Assembly (NCBI RefSeq): GCF_004764705.1
Contig: NZ_SHLX01000008.1
Span: forward strand, 124,001-188,000
DNA: 64,000 bases
Source: Paenibacillus cymbidii
Lineage (GTDB): Bacteria > Bacillota > Bacilli > Paenibacillales > NBRC-103111
Direction: 5' to 3'
Within the stretch, counting starts at the first letter, position 1, and every line of letters begins with the position of its first letter. Below the pieces are notes generated by a model. The model saw only the letters and a program-made list of their open reading frames with translations. It had not been told where the DNA came from and searched no databases. Both the position numbers and the translations under genes were made by a program. Below, piece after piece: positions 26,333 through 37,142 of this stretch.

Positions 26333-27313
26333 TTAAAAATCAAGCACTTCATTCAGCGCCGCCACGACGCGCGCCGGGTTCGGCAGCCATTCGTCCTCGA
26401 TTTGCGCGAACGGATACACCGTGTCCGGACCGCATACGCGAAGCACCGGCGCTTCCAGATGGAGAATCGCCTTTTCGTTGATCTGGGCGATGATTTCGGC
26501 GGCGGCCCCCGCCGTTTTTTGCGCTTCTTGCACCACAATCGCCCGATTCGTCTTCTTGATCGAAGCGACGATCGTGTCGATGTCCAGCGGAATCAGCGTG
26601 CGCAAATCGATCACTTCCGCTTTGGCCCCGCGCGTTTTCTCCAGCTCCTCGGCCGCTTTGACCGCTGTCTGCACCATCGCGCCATACGCGATAATCGTCA
26701 CGTCGCCGCCTTCGCGGACGACGTTCGCTTTGCCCAGCGGAATCGTATAATCGCCTTCCGGCACTTCGGCGCGAAGCGATCGATACAAATTCATATGCTC
26801 CATATAAAAGACGGGGTCATTGTCGCGAATGGCCGAGATCAGCAGCCCTTTGGCGTCGTAAGGATTGGACGGCACGACAACCTTGATCCCCGGCGTTTGC
26901 ATCATCAAGCCTTCCAGCGAGTCCGTATGCAGCTCCGCCGCCTTCACGCCGCCGCCGAACGGCGTCCGGAACGTGATCGGCGAGTTGTAGCGACCGCCGG
27001 AACGGTACCGCATCCGGGCCGCCTGCACGCACATCTGGTCGAGCGCTTCGTAGATGAAGCCGACGAACTGAATTTCCGCCACGCTGCGAATTCCTTGCAC
27101 GCCAAGCCCTACGGCCATGCCGGCAATCGCGGATTCCGCCAGCGGCGTATCGAATACGCGCTCCTCGCCGAACTGTTCCTGCAGCCCTTCCGTGGCGCGG
27201 AATACGCCGCCGACCTTGCCGACGTCCTCGCCAAAGATCAGCAGCTCGGAATCGCGCTCGAGCTCGACGCGCATCGCGTCTTTTATCGCTTGAATCATCG
27301 TCATTTGAGCCAT
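26333..27313 (-). CDS. pdhB: Pyruvate dehydrogenase E1 component, beta subunit
   Basis: 326 aa, transketolase-like pyrimidine-binding domain with [27 protein letters not shown] and [16 protein letters not shown], and the C-terminal transketolase domain with [11 protein letters not shown]. Full length. It pairs with PdhA to decarboxylate pyruvate using thiamine diphosphate. Confidence 0.97.
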   Translation of the reverse strand: MAQMTMIQAIKDAMRVELERDSELLIFGEDVGKVGGVFRATEGLQEQFGEERVFDTPLAESAIAGMAVGLGVQGIRSVAEIQFVGFIYEALDQMCVQAARMRYRSGGRYNSPITFRTPFGGGVKAAELHTDSLEGLMMQTPGIKVVVPSNPYDAKGLLISAIRDNDPVFYMEHMNLYRSLRAEVPEGDYTIPLGKANVVREGGDVTIIAYGAMVQTAVKAAEELEKTRGAKAEVIDLRTLIPLDIDTIVASIKKTNRAIVVQEAQKTAGAAAEIIAQINEKAILHLEAPVLRVCGPDTVYPFAQIEDEWLPNPARVVAALNEVLDF

Positions 27314-27333
27314 TGTGCCTGGTGCCTCCTCGT

Positions 27334-29221
<1,888 letters not shown>

Positions 29222-30145
29222 CTACCCCGCTTCGCCTGGCGCCGGCGCGATACCAGCGTCGCCGCCGCCCGCAATCGGCCGGATCGGCGCTCCGTACCGC
29301 CGCTCCAGCTCGCCGCACATCTGCTCGACCTCCGCCGTCGCAAACGGCAGTTCCGCGGCGGACATCGACTGGCCGCCGGCCGCCTGCAGAAGCCCTACGA
29401 GATCGGCGGCAAACGCCCCCCCCGCGCCATCGCCGAGCAATTCGTCGATGCTGGCGGTGCTCGCCGCAGCGACGCGGGGAAAACATAACCCCCCGCCATC
29501 CACAGCGCACGACGCGGCCGATAACGAATCTTCGCCAACCGCCACATCGTAGAAGCGTTTGGCCAACTCCGCCCTCTCCCGCCCGCTTCCCTGGGCGACA
29601 ACGAAAGCATGCAGCACGAAGCTGCGCATTTGACGGCGCTGCGAAATGCCGCAAAACTTGCGGCCGCCGACGCTGACGTCGTAATCGCCGGGACAATAAG
29701 CGCCGGCGATTTCGCCAAAGGCGACGGCATCGGTGCGCCGCTTCAAGGCGCCGCGAATCAGCTCCGCCATAAGCGGAAAGTCGGCGCGAAAATCGCCGGC
29801 CGGCGGCACGATCGGCAGCACGACGGAAACATTGACGACGCCGTCGTCAAGCGGAACCGCCGCGCCGCCGGAGTTGCGCACCGCAGGCTCGTAACCTTGC
29901 GCCCGCAGCCAGTCGGCGGCTTCGCGAATATGCGGCAGCCGGCTGTCGCGCAGCCCGAGCACCACCGCGCGCGGATGCCGCCACAGGTGCACGACCGGCG
30001 GATGCCCGGCGCCAACGGCGCGGCAAAGCAGCTCGTCGCGCGCAAACGGCGTCAGAATCGGCTCGCCCGCGCCGGAGGCCGTCAGATCGAGAATGCGGCA
30101 TTCCGCCGCCCAATTCGCGTGATCGGCCGCTGGTGTAGTCGTCAT
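29222..30145 (-). CDS. lipL: Octanoyl-[GcvH]:protein N-octanoyltransferase (LipL-like)
   Basis: 307 aa from ATG 30145 with GGAAGGAG upstream. BPL/LplA/LipB-type fold with HLWRHPRAVVLGLRDSRLP, AVRNSGGAAVPLDDGVVNVS and the putative catalytic Cys in GAYCPGDYDVSVGGRKFCGI. The RDSRLP and RNSGGAAVPLD motifs point to LipL, which moves octanoyl groups from GcvH to E2 subunits, rather than to LplA or LipM. The last 40 residues are Gly/Ala-rich. The location next to pdhABCD fits a role in lipoylating PdhC. Confidence 0.8.
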   Translation of the reverse strand: MTTTPAADHANWAAECRILDLTASGAGEPILTPFARDELLCRAVGAGHPPVVHLWRHPRAVVLGLRDSRLPHIREAADWLRAQGYEPAVRNSGGAAVPLDDGVVNVSVVLPIVPPAGDFRADFPLMAELIRGALKRRTDAVAFGEIAGAYCPGDYDVSVGGRKFCGISQRRQMRSFVLHAFVVAQGSGRERAELAKRFYDVAVGEDSLSAASCAVDGGGLCFPRVAAASTASIDELLGDGAGGAFAADLVGLLQAAGGQSMSAAELPFATAEVEQMCGELERRYGAPIRPIAGGGDAGIAPAPGEAG

Positions 30146-30175
30146 GAGTCCGTCTCCTTCCTTTCCTTGCCCGTC

Positions 30176-31477
30176 TCACCGGACGGTATCCAATATATAC
30201 TCGCGCGGCGCCGGTCGGTCCGCGCCGATCGTATATGCGCGCTCCAGCAAGCGAGCCGCTTCGTCCGCGTTGTCGCCGTTGGTGTGCATCACGCACAACG
30301 GTTCGCCCGCTTCGACCCGCTCGCCCGTTTTGCGCAGCAGCGTTACGCCGGCAGCGTGATCGACGGAGTCGTCCTTGCGCCTCCGGCCCGCGCCGAGCGC
30401 CATCGCCGCCAGCCCGACTGCTTCGGCGTCGATGCCGGCGACGTAACCGGCCGCCGCGGCGCGCACGTCGATATGCCGCTTCGCCTGCGGCAGCAGCTCC
30501 GGCCGGTCGACGCAAGCGGCGTCTCCGCCTTGCGCCAGCACGAAGCGGCGGAACACCGCCAGCGCTTCGCCGGAAGCAAGCATCGCGGCAAGCCGCTCGT
30601 GCGCGGCGCCGTAGTCCGGGAACGCGCCGCCGAGCACGGCCATATGCGATGCCAGCGCAAGCGAAATGGCGGCGATATCGGCCGGCCCTTCGCCGCGCAG
30701 CGTAGCGATCGCTTCGCGAATTTCATTCGCGTTGCCGATTTCGCGGCCGAGCGGCTCGTTCATGTCGCTGATGACGGCAACGGTGCGCCTGCCGAGCGAC
30801 TTGCCGATCGCCACCATCGCTTCGGCTAGTAGCCGGGCTTCGGCCGCCGTTTTCATGAAGGCGCCGCTGCCCGTTTTGACATCGAGCACGATGCAGTCGG
30901 CGCCGGAGGCGATTTTTTTGCTCATGACGGAGCTGGCGATGAGTGGAATCGAATCGACGGTGCCGGTGACGTCGCGCAGCGCGTACAGCTTCTTGTCCGC
31001 CGGTGCGAGATTGCCGGTTTGGCCGACAATCGCCATGCCGTAGCGGTTGACATTGTCCAGGAACTGCTCATTCGGCAGTTCCGTGCGAAAGCCGGGGATC
31101 GACTCCAGCTTGTCGATCGTGCCGCCGGTGTGGCCAAGTCCGCGTCCGGACATTTTGGCCACGGGGATGCCGGCGGCAGCCACAAGCGGCGCCACCACGA
31201 AGCTGATTTTGTCGCCGACGCCGCCGGTGGAATGTTTGTCCACCTTGACGCCGCGCACGGCGGACAAGTCGATGCGGTCGCCCGAATCGGCCATCGCCAG
31301 CGTCAGGTCGGCCGTCTCCCGCGCATCCATGCCGCGGAAACAAATCGCCATCAGCAGCGCCGACGCCTGGTAATCCGGGATATCGCCCCGGGTGTAGCCG
31401 GCGATGAAGCCGCCGATTTCTTCCTTGGTCAGCGGCTCGCCGCGGCGCTTCTTGCGGATCAGCTCGACCATGTTCAC
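30176..31477 (-). CDS. pdp: Pyrimidine-nucleoside phosphorylase
   Basis: 433 aa. Start taken as GTG 31477 (AAGGAG 9 nt upstream, overlapping the preceding stop as GTGA); ATG 31471 is an alternative. Motifs KVDKHSTGGVGDKIS and KMSGRGLGHTGGTIDKLE bind phosphate and substrate; VLDVKTGSGAFMK and a C-terminal alpha/beta domain complete the family pattern. It splits uridine, thymidine and deoxyuridine into base and sugar phosphate, feeding DeoB. Last gene of deoB-pupG-PNP-pdp. Confidence 0.95.
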   Translation of the reverse strand: MNMVELIRKKRRGEPLTKEEIGGFIAGYTRGDIPDYQASALLMAICFRGMDARETADLTLAMADSGDRIDLSAVRGVKVDKHSTGGVGDKISFVVAPLVAAAGIPVAKMSGRGLGHTGGTIDKLESIPGFRTELPNEQFLDNVNRYGMAIVGQTGNLAPADKKLYALRDVTGTVDSIPLIASSVMSKKIASGADCIVLDVKTGSGAFMKTAAEARLLAEAMVAIGKSLGRRTVAVISDMNEPLGREIGNANEIREAIATLRGEGPADIAAISLALASHMAVLGGAFPDYGAAHERLAAMLASGEALAVFRRFVLAQGGDAACVDRPELLPQAKRHIDVRAAAAGYVAGIDAEAVGLAAMALGAGRRRKDDSVDHAAGVTLLRKTGERVEAGEPLCVMHTNGDNADEAARLLERAYTIGADRPAPREYILDTVR

Positions 31478-32343
31478 GGGGCGTCGCTCCTTCCCGCTTC
31501 GCGCACGAACGCTTTCACAAGCGCGGCAAACGCCGGCTTCGTGCGATTCGCCACCGCCACGACCTGCTCGTGTGTCAGCGGCTCCAGTTCTTCGCCGATC
31601 GCCATATCGGTAATGCACGAGATGCCAAGCACGTCAAGGCCGCAATGGCGCGCCGCTATCGTTTCGGCGACCGTCGACATGCCGACGGCGTCGCCGCCGA
31701 GCCGCGCCAGCATCGTCAACTCGGCCGGCGTCATGTAAGCGGGCCCGCTGATGCCGCAATAAACGCCTTCCACGAGCCGCATCTGCTGGCCATTTGCGCC
31801 TGCGATGCCGGCGGCCAATCGTTTGAGCAAGGTGCGGTACCGACTGCTGTAGGCTTCCGACATGTCGGGGAAACGCACGCCAAGCGACGAATCGTTCGGC
31901 CCGACAAGCGGATTGGCGCCGGTCAGGTTGATATGATCGGCGATCAGCATCAAATCGCCTGGCCGAAACGTCCGGTTCATCCCGCCGGCCGCATTCGTCA
32001 GCACCAGCGTGCGGATGCCGAGCTTTTTCAGCGTATAAACGGGCAATACGACCTGCCGCATCGCGTAGCCCTCATAATAGTGAAACCGGCCCTGCATCGC
32101 GATGACCGGTCTTCCTTCCAGCATGCCGGCGACGAATCGGCCCGCATGCCCTTCCACCGTGGAGACTGGAAAATGCGGCACGTCTGCATAATCGACGGAA
32201 ACACCGTCCGTTATTTGATCCGCCAGATCGCCGAGACCGGAACCGAGCACAAGCCCGATTTCCGGTTGTCGGCCGTCCAGTCTCCGCTCCAGCGCAGCGG
32301 CAGCTTCTTCGATTTGACGCCCATAAAGATGATTCCCGTCCAT
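31474..32343 (-). CDS. Purine nucleoside phosphorylase paralogue with altered base-binding residues
   Basis: 289 aa, trimeric-PNP family: GLVLGSGLGDLADQI, EGHAGRFVAG, TNAAGGMNRTF, VGMSTVAETIAARH. In other family members the base is held by Glu in GPSFETPAE and Asn in ISCxTN; here the segments read GPAYMTPAEL and ISCITDMA, so Glu is replaced by Met and Asn by Asp. The neighbour encoded just upstream keeps the usual residues. In human PNP an Asn-to-Asp change at this site lets the enzyme use adenosine, so this copy may prefer 6-amino purines or another substrate; inference only. Confidence 0.9.
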   Translation of the reverse strand: MDGNHLYGRQIEEAAAALERRLDGRQPEIGLVLGSGLGDLADQITDGVSVDYADVPHFPVSTVEGHAGRFVAGMLEGRPVIAMQGRFHYYEGYAMRQVVLPVYTLKKLGIRTLVLTNAAGGMNRTFRPGDLMLIADHINLTGANPLVGPNDSSLGVRFPDMSEAYSSRYRTLLKRLAAGIAGANGQQMRLVEGVYCGISGPAYMTPAELTMLARLGGDAVGMSTVAETIAARHCGLDVLGISCITDMAIGEELEPLTHEQVVAVANRTKPAFAALVKAFVREAGRSDAP

Positions 32344-32367
32344 TTTCGTCCCTCCTGCCCGCGATCG

Positions 32368-33192
32368 TTACAACGCTTCGACGATTCCCGCCACCAGTTG
32401 CATAAACTGCAGCTTCACCCGCTCCGTCGTTTCCATCACTTCTTCGTGCGTCAGCGGCTGCTCCGTCATGCCGGACGCCATGTTCGTCACGCACGAAATG
32501 CCCAGCACCTCCATGCCGGCATGCCGCGCCACAATTACCTCCGGCACCGTCGACATGCCGACGGCGTCCGCCCCGAGCGTGCGCAGCATGCGAATTTCCG
32601 CCGGCGTCTCGAAAGACGGGCCAAGCACGGAAGCGTAAACGCCTTCCTGCAGCCGGACTCCTTGCGCCGCAGCCGTATCGTGCGCCAGGGTGCGCAGCCG
32701 TTTGCTGTACGCTTCCGACATATCGGGAAAACGCACGCCGAAGGTCGGCTCGTTGCGGCCGATCAGCGGATTGTCGCCGGTCAGATTGAGGTGATCGCGG
32801 ATCAGCATCAGCTCGCCGACGGCGTACCGTTCATTAATGCCGCCGGCGGCATTCGTAACGATCAGCGTATGGACGCCGAGCGCTTTCATTACCCGCATCG
32901 GAAACGTCACCATTTCGTACGGGTAGCCTTCGTAACGGTGAAAGCGGCCTTTCATCAGCAGCACGGGGTTCTCTCCGATCCGCCCGCCCACCAGCACACC
33001 CGCATGGCTCGCCACCGTCGACAGCGGAAAATGGGGAATGTCGCCGTACGGTATCACGTTCGGTTCCATGACAGAATCGGCAAGTCCTCCGAGACCGGAA
33101 CCGAGAATAAGCCCCACGGTTGGCTGAACGGCCAGCTTCGGCCGCAAATAAGCAGCCGCTTCCTCTACTTGCAGCAGCAATGCTTGGCTCAT
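32368..33192 (-). CDS. pupG: Purine nucleoside phosphorylase
   Basis: 274 aa with the standard trimeric PNP motifs: GLILGSGLGGLADSV, ASHAGVLVGG, VTNAAGGINERYAVG, GPSFETPAEIRMLRTLGADA and the purine-binding Asn in ISCVTNMASG. It phosphorolyses inosine and guanosine. It lies between deoB and the divergent PNP paralogue; spacings are short, so deoB-pupG-PNP-pdp is a nucleoside salvage operon. Confidence 0.95.
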   Translation of the reverse strand: MSQALLLQVEEAAAYLRPKLAVQPTVGLILGSGLGGLADSVMEPNVIPYGDIPHFPLSTVASHAGVLVGGRIGENPVLLMKGRFHRYEGYPYEMVTFPMRVMKALGVHTLIVTNAAGGINERYAVGELMLIRDHLNLTGDNPLIGRNEPTFGVRFPDMSEAYSKRLRTLAHDTAAAQGVRLQEGVYASVLGPSFETPAEIRMLRTLGADAVGMSTVPEVIVARHAGMEVLGISCVTNMASGMTEQPLTHEEVMETTERVKLQFMQLVAGIVEAL

Positions 33193-33230
33193 CAGTGTCG
33201 TTGCTCCTCTCGCTTATTTGCGCTCTTTCG

Positions 33231-34406
33231 TTACCGCAGCATGTCGAGAAAACTGGCGCCATGCTCCGGCATCGCCACGCCAAAATTATCGGCGATTGTC
33301 GCCCCGAGGTCGGCGAACGTAGCCCGTATGCCAAGCGACCCCGGCGTCTTGAGCCCCGGGCCCCATGCCAGCAGCGGTACAAACTCGCGCGTATGATCGG
33401 TGCCCGGATGCGTCGGATCGTTGCCGTGATCGGCCGTAAGCAGCAGCAGATCGTCTTCGCCGAGCTTCTCCATCAGCTCGGGCAGCCGCCGATCGAACGC
33501 CATCAGCGCCGCCGCGTATCCTTCGGGATCGCGGCGATGGCCGTACAACGAATCGAAATCGACCAAATTCGTAAACGCCAGCCCGCAAAACCTGCTCTCC
33601 AGCACGGCGATCGTCCGGCTTATGCCGTCGTCGTTGCTTTTGGTCGAATAAGCCGCCGTAACGCCTTCCCCGGAATAAATGTCGTTGATTTTGCCGATGG
33701 CGATGCAGTCGAACCCGCCGTCCTTCAGCCGGTTCATCACGGTTGGCGCCGGCGGTTTGACAGCGTAATCGTGGCGGCCGGACGTACGGACAAAATGGCC
33801 GGGCTCGCCGTCATAAGGACGGGCGATCACGCGGCCGACGACGACATCGCCCGACAGCGTCATCCGGCGCGCGATTTCGCAGCCGCGGTACAGCTCCGCG
33901 AGCGGAATGACCCGCTCGTGGGCGGCAATTTGCAGCACGCTGTCGGCCGACGTATATACAATCCAGGCGCCCGTGCGCAGCTGTTCCTCGCCGAGTTCGG
34001 CGATGATTTCCGTCCCCGAAGCAGGTTTGTTGCCGATTACCGGGCGCCCCGTTTCGCGTTCGAACGCTTCGATCAGCGAAGGCGGAAACCCTTGCGGGTA
34101 AGTTTGGAACGGAATGTCGACATTCAGCCCCATCAGCTCCCAATGCCCCGTCATCGTATCTTTGCCGACGGACACCTCGGTCATTTTGCCGTAATAGGCG
34201 GTTGGTTCAGGCTGTTGCGCGATGCCCCGGAGCGCGGCAATATTGCCGAGCCCGAATCGCTGCAAGTTCGGCAGCGCCAGCTGCGGCACCCGCTCCGCGA
34301 TGTGGCCCAGCGTGTGGGTTCCGGCGTCGCCGAACGATGCCGCGTCATGCTGCGCGCCGATGCCGACGCTGTCCAGCACGATCAGCGCGATTTTGCGAAA
34401 ACGCAT
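33231..34406 (-). CDS. deoB: Phosphopentomutase
   Basis: 391 aa, alkaline-phosphatase superfamily: metal-binding [12 protein letters not shown], phosphorylated Thr in [12 protein letters not shown], cap domain, and [20 protein letters not shown]. It interconverts (deoxy)ribose-1-phosphate and -5-phosphate from the phosphorylases encoded downstream. ATG 34406 with AAGGAGGAGG upstream; first gene of the operon with its own promoter. Confidence 0.97.
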   Translation of the reverse strand: MRFRKIALIVLDSVGIGAQHDAASFGDAGTHTLGHIAERVPQLALPNLQRFGLGNIAALRGIAQQPEPTAYYGKMTEVSVGKDTMTGHWELMGLNVDIPFQTYPQGFPPSLIEAFERETGRPVIGNKPASGTEIIAELGEEQLRTGAWIVYTSADSVLQIAAHERVIPLAELYRGCEIARRMTLSGDVVVGRVIARPYDGEPGHFVRTSGRHDYAVKPPAPTVMNRLKDGGFDCIAIGKINDIYSGEGVTAAYSTKSNDDGISRTIAVLESRFCGLAFTNLVDFDSLYGHRRDPEGYAAALMAFDRRLPELMEKLGEDDLLLLTADHGNDPTHPGTDHTREFVPLLAWGPGLKTPGSLGIRATFADLGATIADNFGVAMPEHGASFLDMLR

Positions 34407-34432
34407 ATGCCCCTCCTCCTTGTCGTGCCCTT

Positions 34433-34462
34433 ATTGTATCGCAATCGCGACGGTCTGCTCAA
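34433..34462 (-). promoter_or_regulatory. Sigma-A-type promoter of deoB
   Basis: Minus strand TTGAGC (34462-34457), 18-nt spacer, TACAAT (34438-34433), about 27 nt from the deoB start and just beyond the xerD terminator. Confidence 0.6.
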
Positions 34463-34481
34463 ACGACCGCAGCCTGCAAGC

Positions 34482-34524
34482 AAAAAAATCCCGCCCTGCC
34501 AGGAGGCTCCTGTCAAAGGCGGGA
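34482..34524 (-). terminator. Rho-independent terminator of xerD
   Basis: Minus strand TCCCGCC...GGCGGGA stem with an inner AGGAG/CTCCT hairpin, followed by TTTTTTT. It separates xerD from deoB. Confidence 0.8.
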
Positions 34525-34541
34525 CTTCGGCGCCGCTTGCG

Positions 34542-35438
34542 TTACCGTTTGGCCCGCGGATGCGTCCGGTTGAATACATCCTTGAGCCGCGATTTGGTGA
34601 CGTGCGTATAAATTTGCGTCGTGGCGATGTCGGCATGGCCGAGCATTTCCTGCACCGCGCGCAAATCGGCTCCGTTCTCCAGCAGATGAGTGGCGAACGA
34701 ATGGCGCAGCGTATGCGGCGTAATTTCTTTGCGGATGTGCGATTCCTTCGCGTACTTCTTGATGATTTTCCAAAACCCCTGGCGCGTGAGCCGGGTTCCC
34801 AAATGATTGATGAACAGCGCATCCTCGGCTTTGCCCGGTTTGAGCAGCTTCGCCCTGTCCCCGCGTATGTACGTATCGAGCCAGCCGGCTGCCGTCCGGC
34901 CTACCGGGATGATGCGCTCCTTCGAGCCTTTGCCGATGCAGCGAACGAAGCCCATGCCGAGGTTGACGTTGCCTAGATCGAGCGTCATCAACTCGGTGAC
35001 GCGGATGCCCGTGGCGTACAGCAGCTCCAGCATCGCCTTGTCGCGCATGCCTTGCGGCGTCGACGTGCTCGGCGCTTCCAGCAGCGCTTCGACTTCGGGG
35101 ACGGACAACACCTTGGGCAATCGTTTGTCGAGCTTCGGCGTCTCCATATTTTGCGACGGATCGGAATCCATGAACCGCTCGCGCAGCATGAACTGGTAGA
35201 ACGAACGAATCGACACCATGCAGCGAGACACGGTCGAACCGGAGCGCCCCAGCTTCTTCAGCTGCTGCAAATAAGAGGCGATGTTCGTCTTGCTGGACTC
35301 CTGCAATGTGGCGACGCCGTTCTTCTCCAGGAAGTTGATGTATTGCGTCAAATCGCGCTCGTAGGAATGAAGCGTATTCATCGCAAGACCTCGTTCCACC
35401 GATAAAAAATGGATAAAAGTCTGCAGAAACTGTTTCAT
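34542..35438 (-). CDS. xerD: Site-specific tyrosine recombinase XerD
   Basis: 298 aa. SAM-like N-terminal domain (FLSVERGLAMNTLHSYERDL) and catalytic domain with all active residues: Arg in YATGIRVTELM, Lys in the beta-hairpin, HTLRHSFATHL (His/Arg), LGHADIATTQIYTHV (His/Tyr). It resolves chromosome dimers at dif. Position between yqzK and deoB matches B. subtilis xerD (ripX), so this is a housekeeping enzyme and not an element integrase. Confidence 0.95.
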   Translation of the reverse strand: MKQFLQTFIHFLSVERGLAMNTLHSYERDLTQYINFLEKNGVATLQESSKTNIASYLQQLKKLGRSGSTVSRCMVSIRSFYQFMLRERFMDSDPSQNMETPKLDKRLPKVLSVPEVEALLEAPSTSTPQGMRDKAMLELLYATGIRVTELMTLDLGNVNLGMGFVRCIGKGSKERIIPVGRTAAGWLDTYIRGDRAKLLKPGKAEDALFINHLGTRLTRQGFWKIIKKYAKESHIRKEITPHTLRHSFATHLLENGADLRAVQEMLGHADIATTQIYTHVTKSRLKDVFNRTHPRAKR

Positions 35439-35534
35439 GCCGTTTCGTGCCCCTTATGTGTATAGTCTGCGGCTTTTCATTGCGTTAACTATACATTCCA
35501 CACGAAGATGCCTTTTCCTGCTGCCGCACGGCCG

Positions 35535-35774
35535 TTATTGCTCGCCGTACCAGTAAAATCGGCGCAACCGGTCGCCCATGGTCAACTTCCCGTCGTCCTC
35601 CGCCTCCTGCTGGAACACTTTGACCGATTTGCCCGAAGGTGTCCGGTAGCGGCTTTCGTCCGGCTGCATCCAGGCCGAAACGGCGGCCAGCATCTGATAC
35701 AGTACGTAGGTGAACAATACGAACAATAAGATAAACTTGGCGCGCTGCACCCATTTGCGTACGGAAACGACCAT
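35535..35774 (-). CDS. yqzK: Small membrane protein, DUF4227 / YqzK family
   Basis: 79 aa from ATG 35774 with GAGGAGGAGG upstream. One membrane helix (about 13-33, KFILLFVLFTYVLYQMLAAV) and a short charged tail ending RLRRFYWYGEQ. Recognised by position (between fur and xerD in Bacillus) and by size. Function unknown. Confidence 0.8.
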   Translation of the reverse strand: MVVSVRKWVQRAKFILLFVLFTYVLYQMLAAVSAWMQPDESRYRTPSGKSVKVFQQEAEDDGKLTMGDRLRRFYWYGEQ

Positions 35775-35861
35775 GTCAGTCTGCCTCCTCCTCGTTCTTG
35801 CGGGGCGGAATTGCCGTTACCTATTCGTATGACAAGCCCAGCCCCATTATGAGCGGGCACG

Positions 35862-36986
35862 CTACAACCATTCGGCCCCCGCCGGCAGCGGCCGATAAGG
35901 CAGACCCACCGCTTCCGCCACCGCCGGATGCGTGACGCTGCCGCGAAACGTGTTGAAGCCAAGCAGCAGCGCCTGGTTTTGCATCGCCGCCATTTTCGCT
36001 CCTTTGTTCGCCAGTTCCATCGCATACGGCATCGTTGCGTTCGTCAGCGCCAGCGTCGATGTGCGCGGCACCGCGCCCGGCATGTTCGCCACCGCATAAT
36101 GAAGCACGCCGTGCTTCACATACGTCGGCTCGTCGTGCGTTGTCACGCGGTCAATCGTTTCGATCGTGCCGCCCTGATCGACAGCGACGTCGACGATGAC
36201 GGCGCCGGCTTTCATTTCGCCGACCATCTGCTCGCTCACCAGCTTGGGAGCTCTCGCGCCGGGAATGAGCACAGCGCCGATCAGCAGATCGGCTTTCTGC
36301 GTAGCGCCGGAAATATTGAACGGATTCGCCGCAAGCGTCGACAGCCGGCCGCCAAACACGTCGTCGAGATACCGCATGCGCTCCGCGCTTTTTTCGATCA
36401 CGACGACGCTGGCGCCGAGACCGAGCGCCATCTTGGCCGCGTTCGTGCCCACGACGCCGCCGCCGAGGATGACGACATTTGCCGGCGGCACCCCGGGCAC
36501 GCCTCCGAGCAGCACGCCGCGGCCGCCGCTGTACCGCTCGAGGAACCGGGCGCCGACCTGCACCGACATGCGCCCCGCCACTTCGCTCATCGGCGTCAGG
36601 AGCGGCAGGCTGCCGTTCGGCAGCTGGATCGTTTCGTAGGCGACTCCGGTGACGGCTTTGTCGACAAGCGCCGCGGTCAAATCGCCGGCAGCGGCAAGGT
36701 GCAAATACGTAAACAGCACCAGATTTTCGCGAAAATAACCGAACTCCTCCGGCAGCGGCTCCTTGACCTTCATGATCATGTCCGCCTCTGCCCACACGTC
36801 CGCCGCTTCTTCCCGCAATTCCGCGCCGGATCGCTCATAGTCCTCGTCGGCAAACCCGCTGCCGACGCCGGCCGAACGCTCCACCACGACGCGGTGGCCC
36901 GCTTTGACAAACATATCTGCGCCTGCGGGCGTTAAGGCGACGCGGAACTCGTTGTTTTTGATTTCTTTCGGCACGCCGATTATCAC
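35862..36986 (-). CDS. ald: Alanine dehydrogenase
   Basis: 374 aa from GTG 36986 with AGGAG upstream. N-terminal [20 protein letters not shown], substrate-binding [10 protein letters not shown] (Lys), nucleotide-binding [20 protein letters not shown], and catalytic His in the [23 protein letters not shown] region. It reversibly deaminates L-alanine to pyruvate, important for sporulation and for alanine-triggered germination control. Confidence 0.96.
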   Translation of the reverse strand: MIIGVPKEIKNNEFRVALTPAGADMFVKAGHRVVVERSAGVGSGFADEDYERSGAELREEAADVWAEADMIMKVKEPLPEEFGYFRENLVLFTYLHLAAAGDLTAALVDKAVTGVAYETIQLPNGSLPLLTPMSEVAGRMSVQVGARFLERYSGGRGVLLGGVPGVPPANVVILGGGVVGTNAAKMALGLGASVVVIEKSAERMRYLDDVFGGRLSTLAANPFNISGATQKADLLIGAVLIPGARAPKLVSEQMVGEMKAGAVIVDVAVDQGGTIETIDRVTTHDEPTYVKHGVLHYAVANMPGAVPRTSTLALTNATMPYAMELANKGAKMAAMQNQALLLGFNTFRGSVTHPAVAEAVGLPYRPLPAGAEWL

Positions 36987-37085
36987 CTGTCATCGCTCCT
37001 TTTGCGCCATAGTGTGCGCCAAACGAAAGCCGAATATGGCCGCTAAAAAACGCCACAAAGGAGGAAAGCAATTAGCGGTTCTGAC

Positions 37086-37132
37086 CGATCAAAAAAAGAA
37101 CCGCCCTGGCTCAACAAGAGCCCGGTGCGGTT
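37086..37132 (-). terminator. Rho-independent terminator of the CBS-domain protein gene
   Basis: Minus strand GAACCGCACCGGGCTC / GAGCCAGGGCGGTTC stem with loop TTGTT, then TTTTTTT, directly after the stop at 37143. Confidence 0.85.
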
Positions 37133-37142
37133 CCGAATCGTT

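Noticed and set aside
34542..35438. Tyrosine recombinase as evidence for an integrated element
   Set aside because: Its neighbours (yqzK, fur, deoB, pupG) mark it as the housekeeping XerD; no att-like repeats or element genes surround it.
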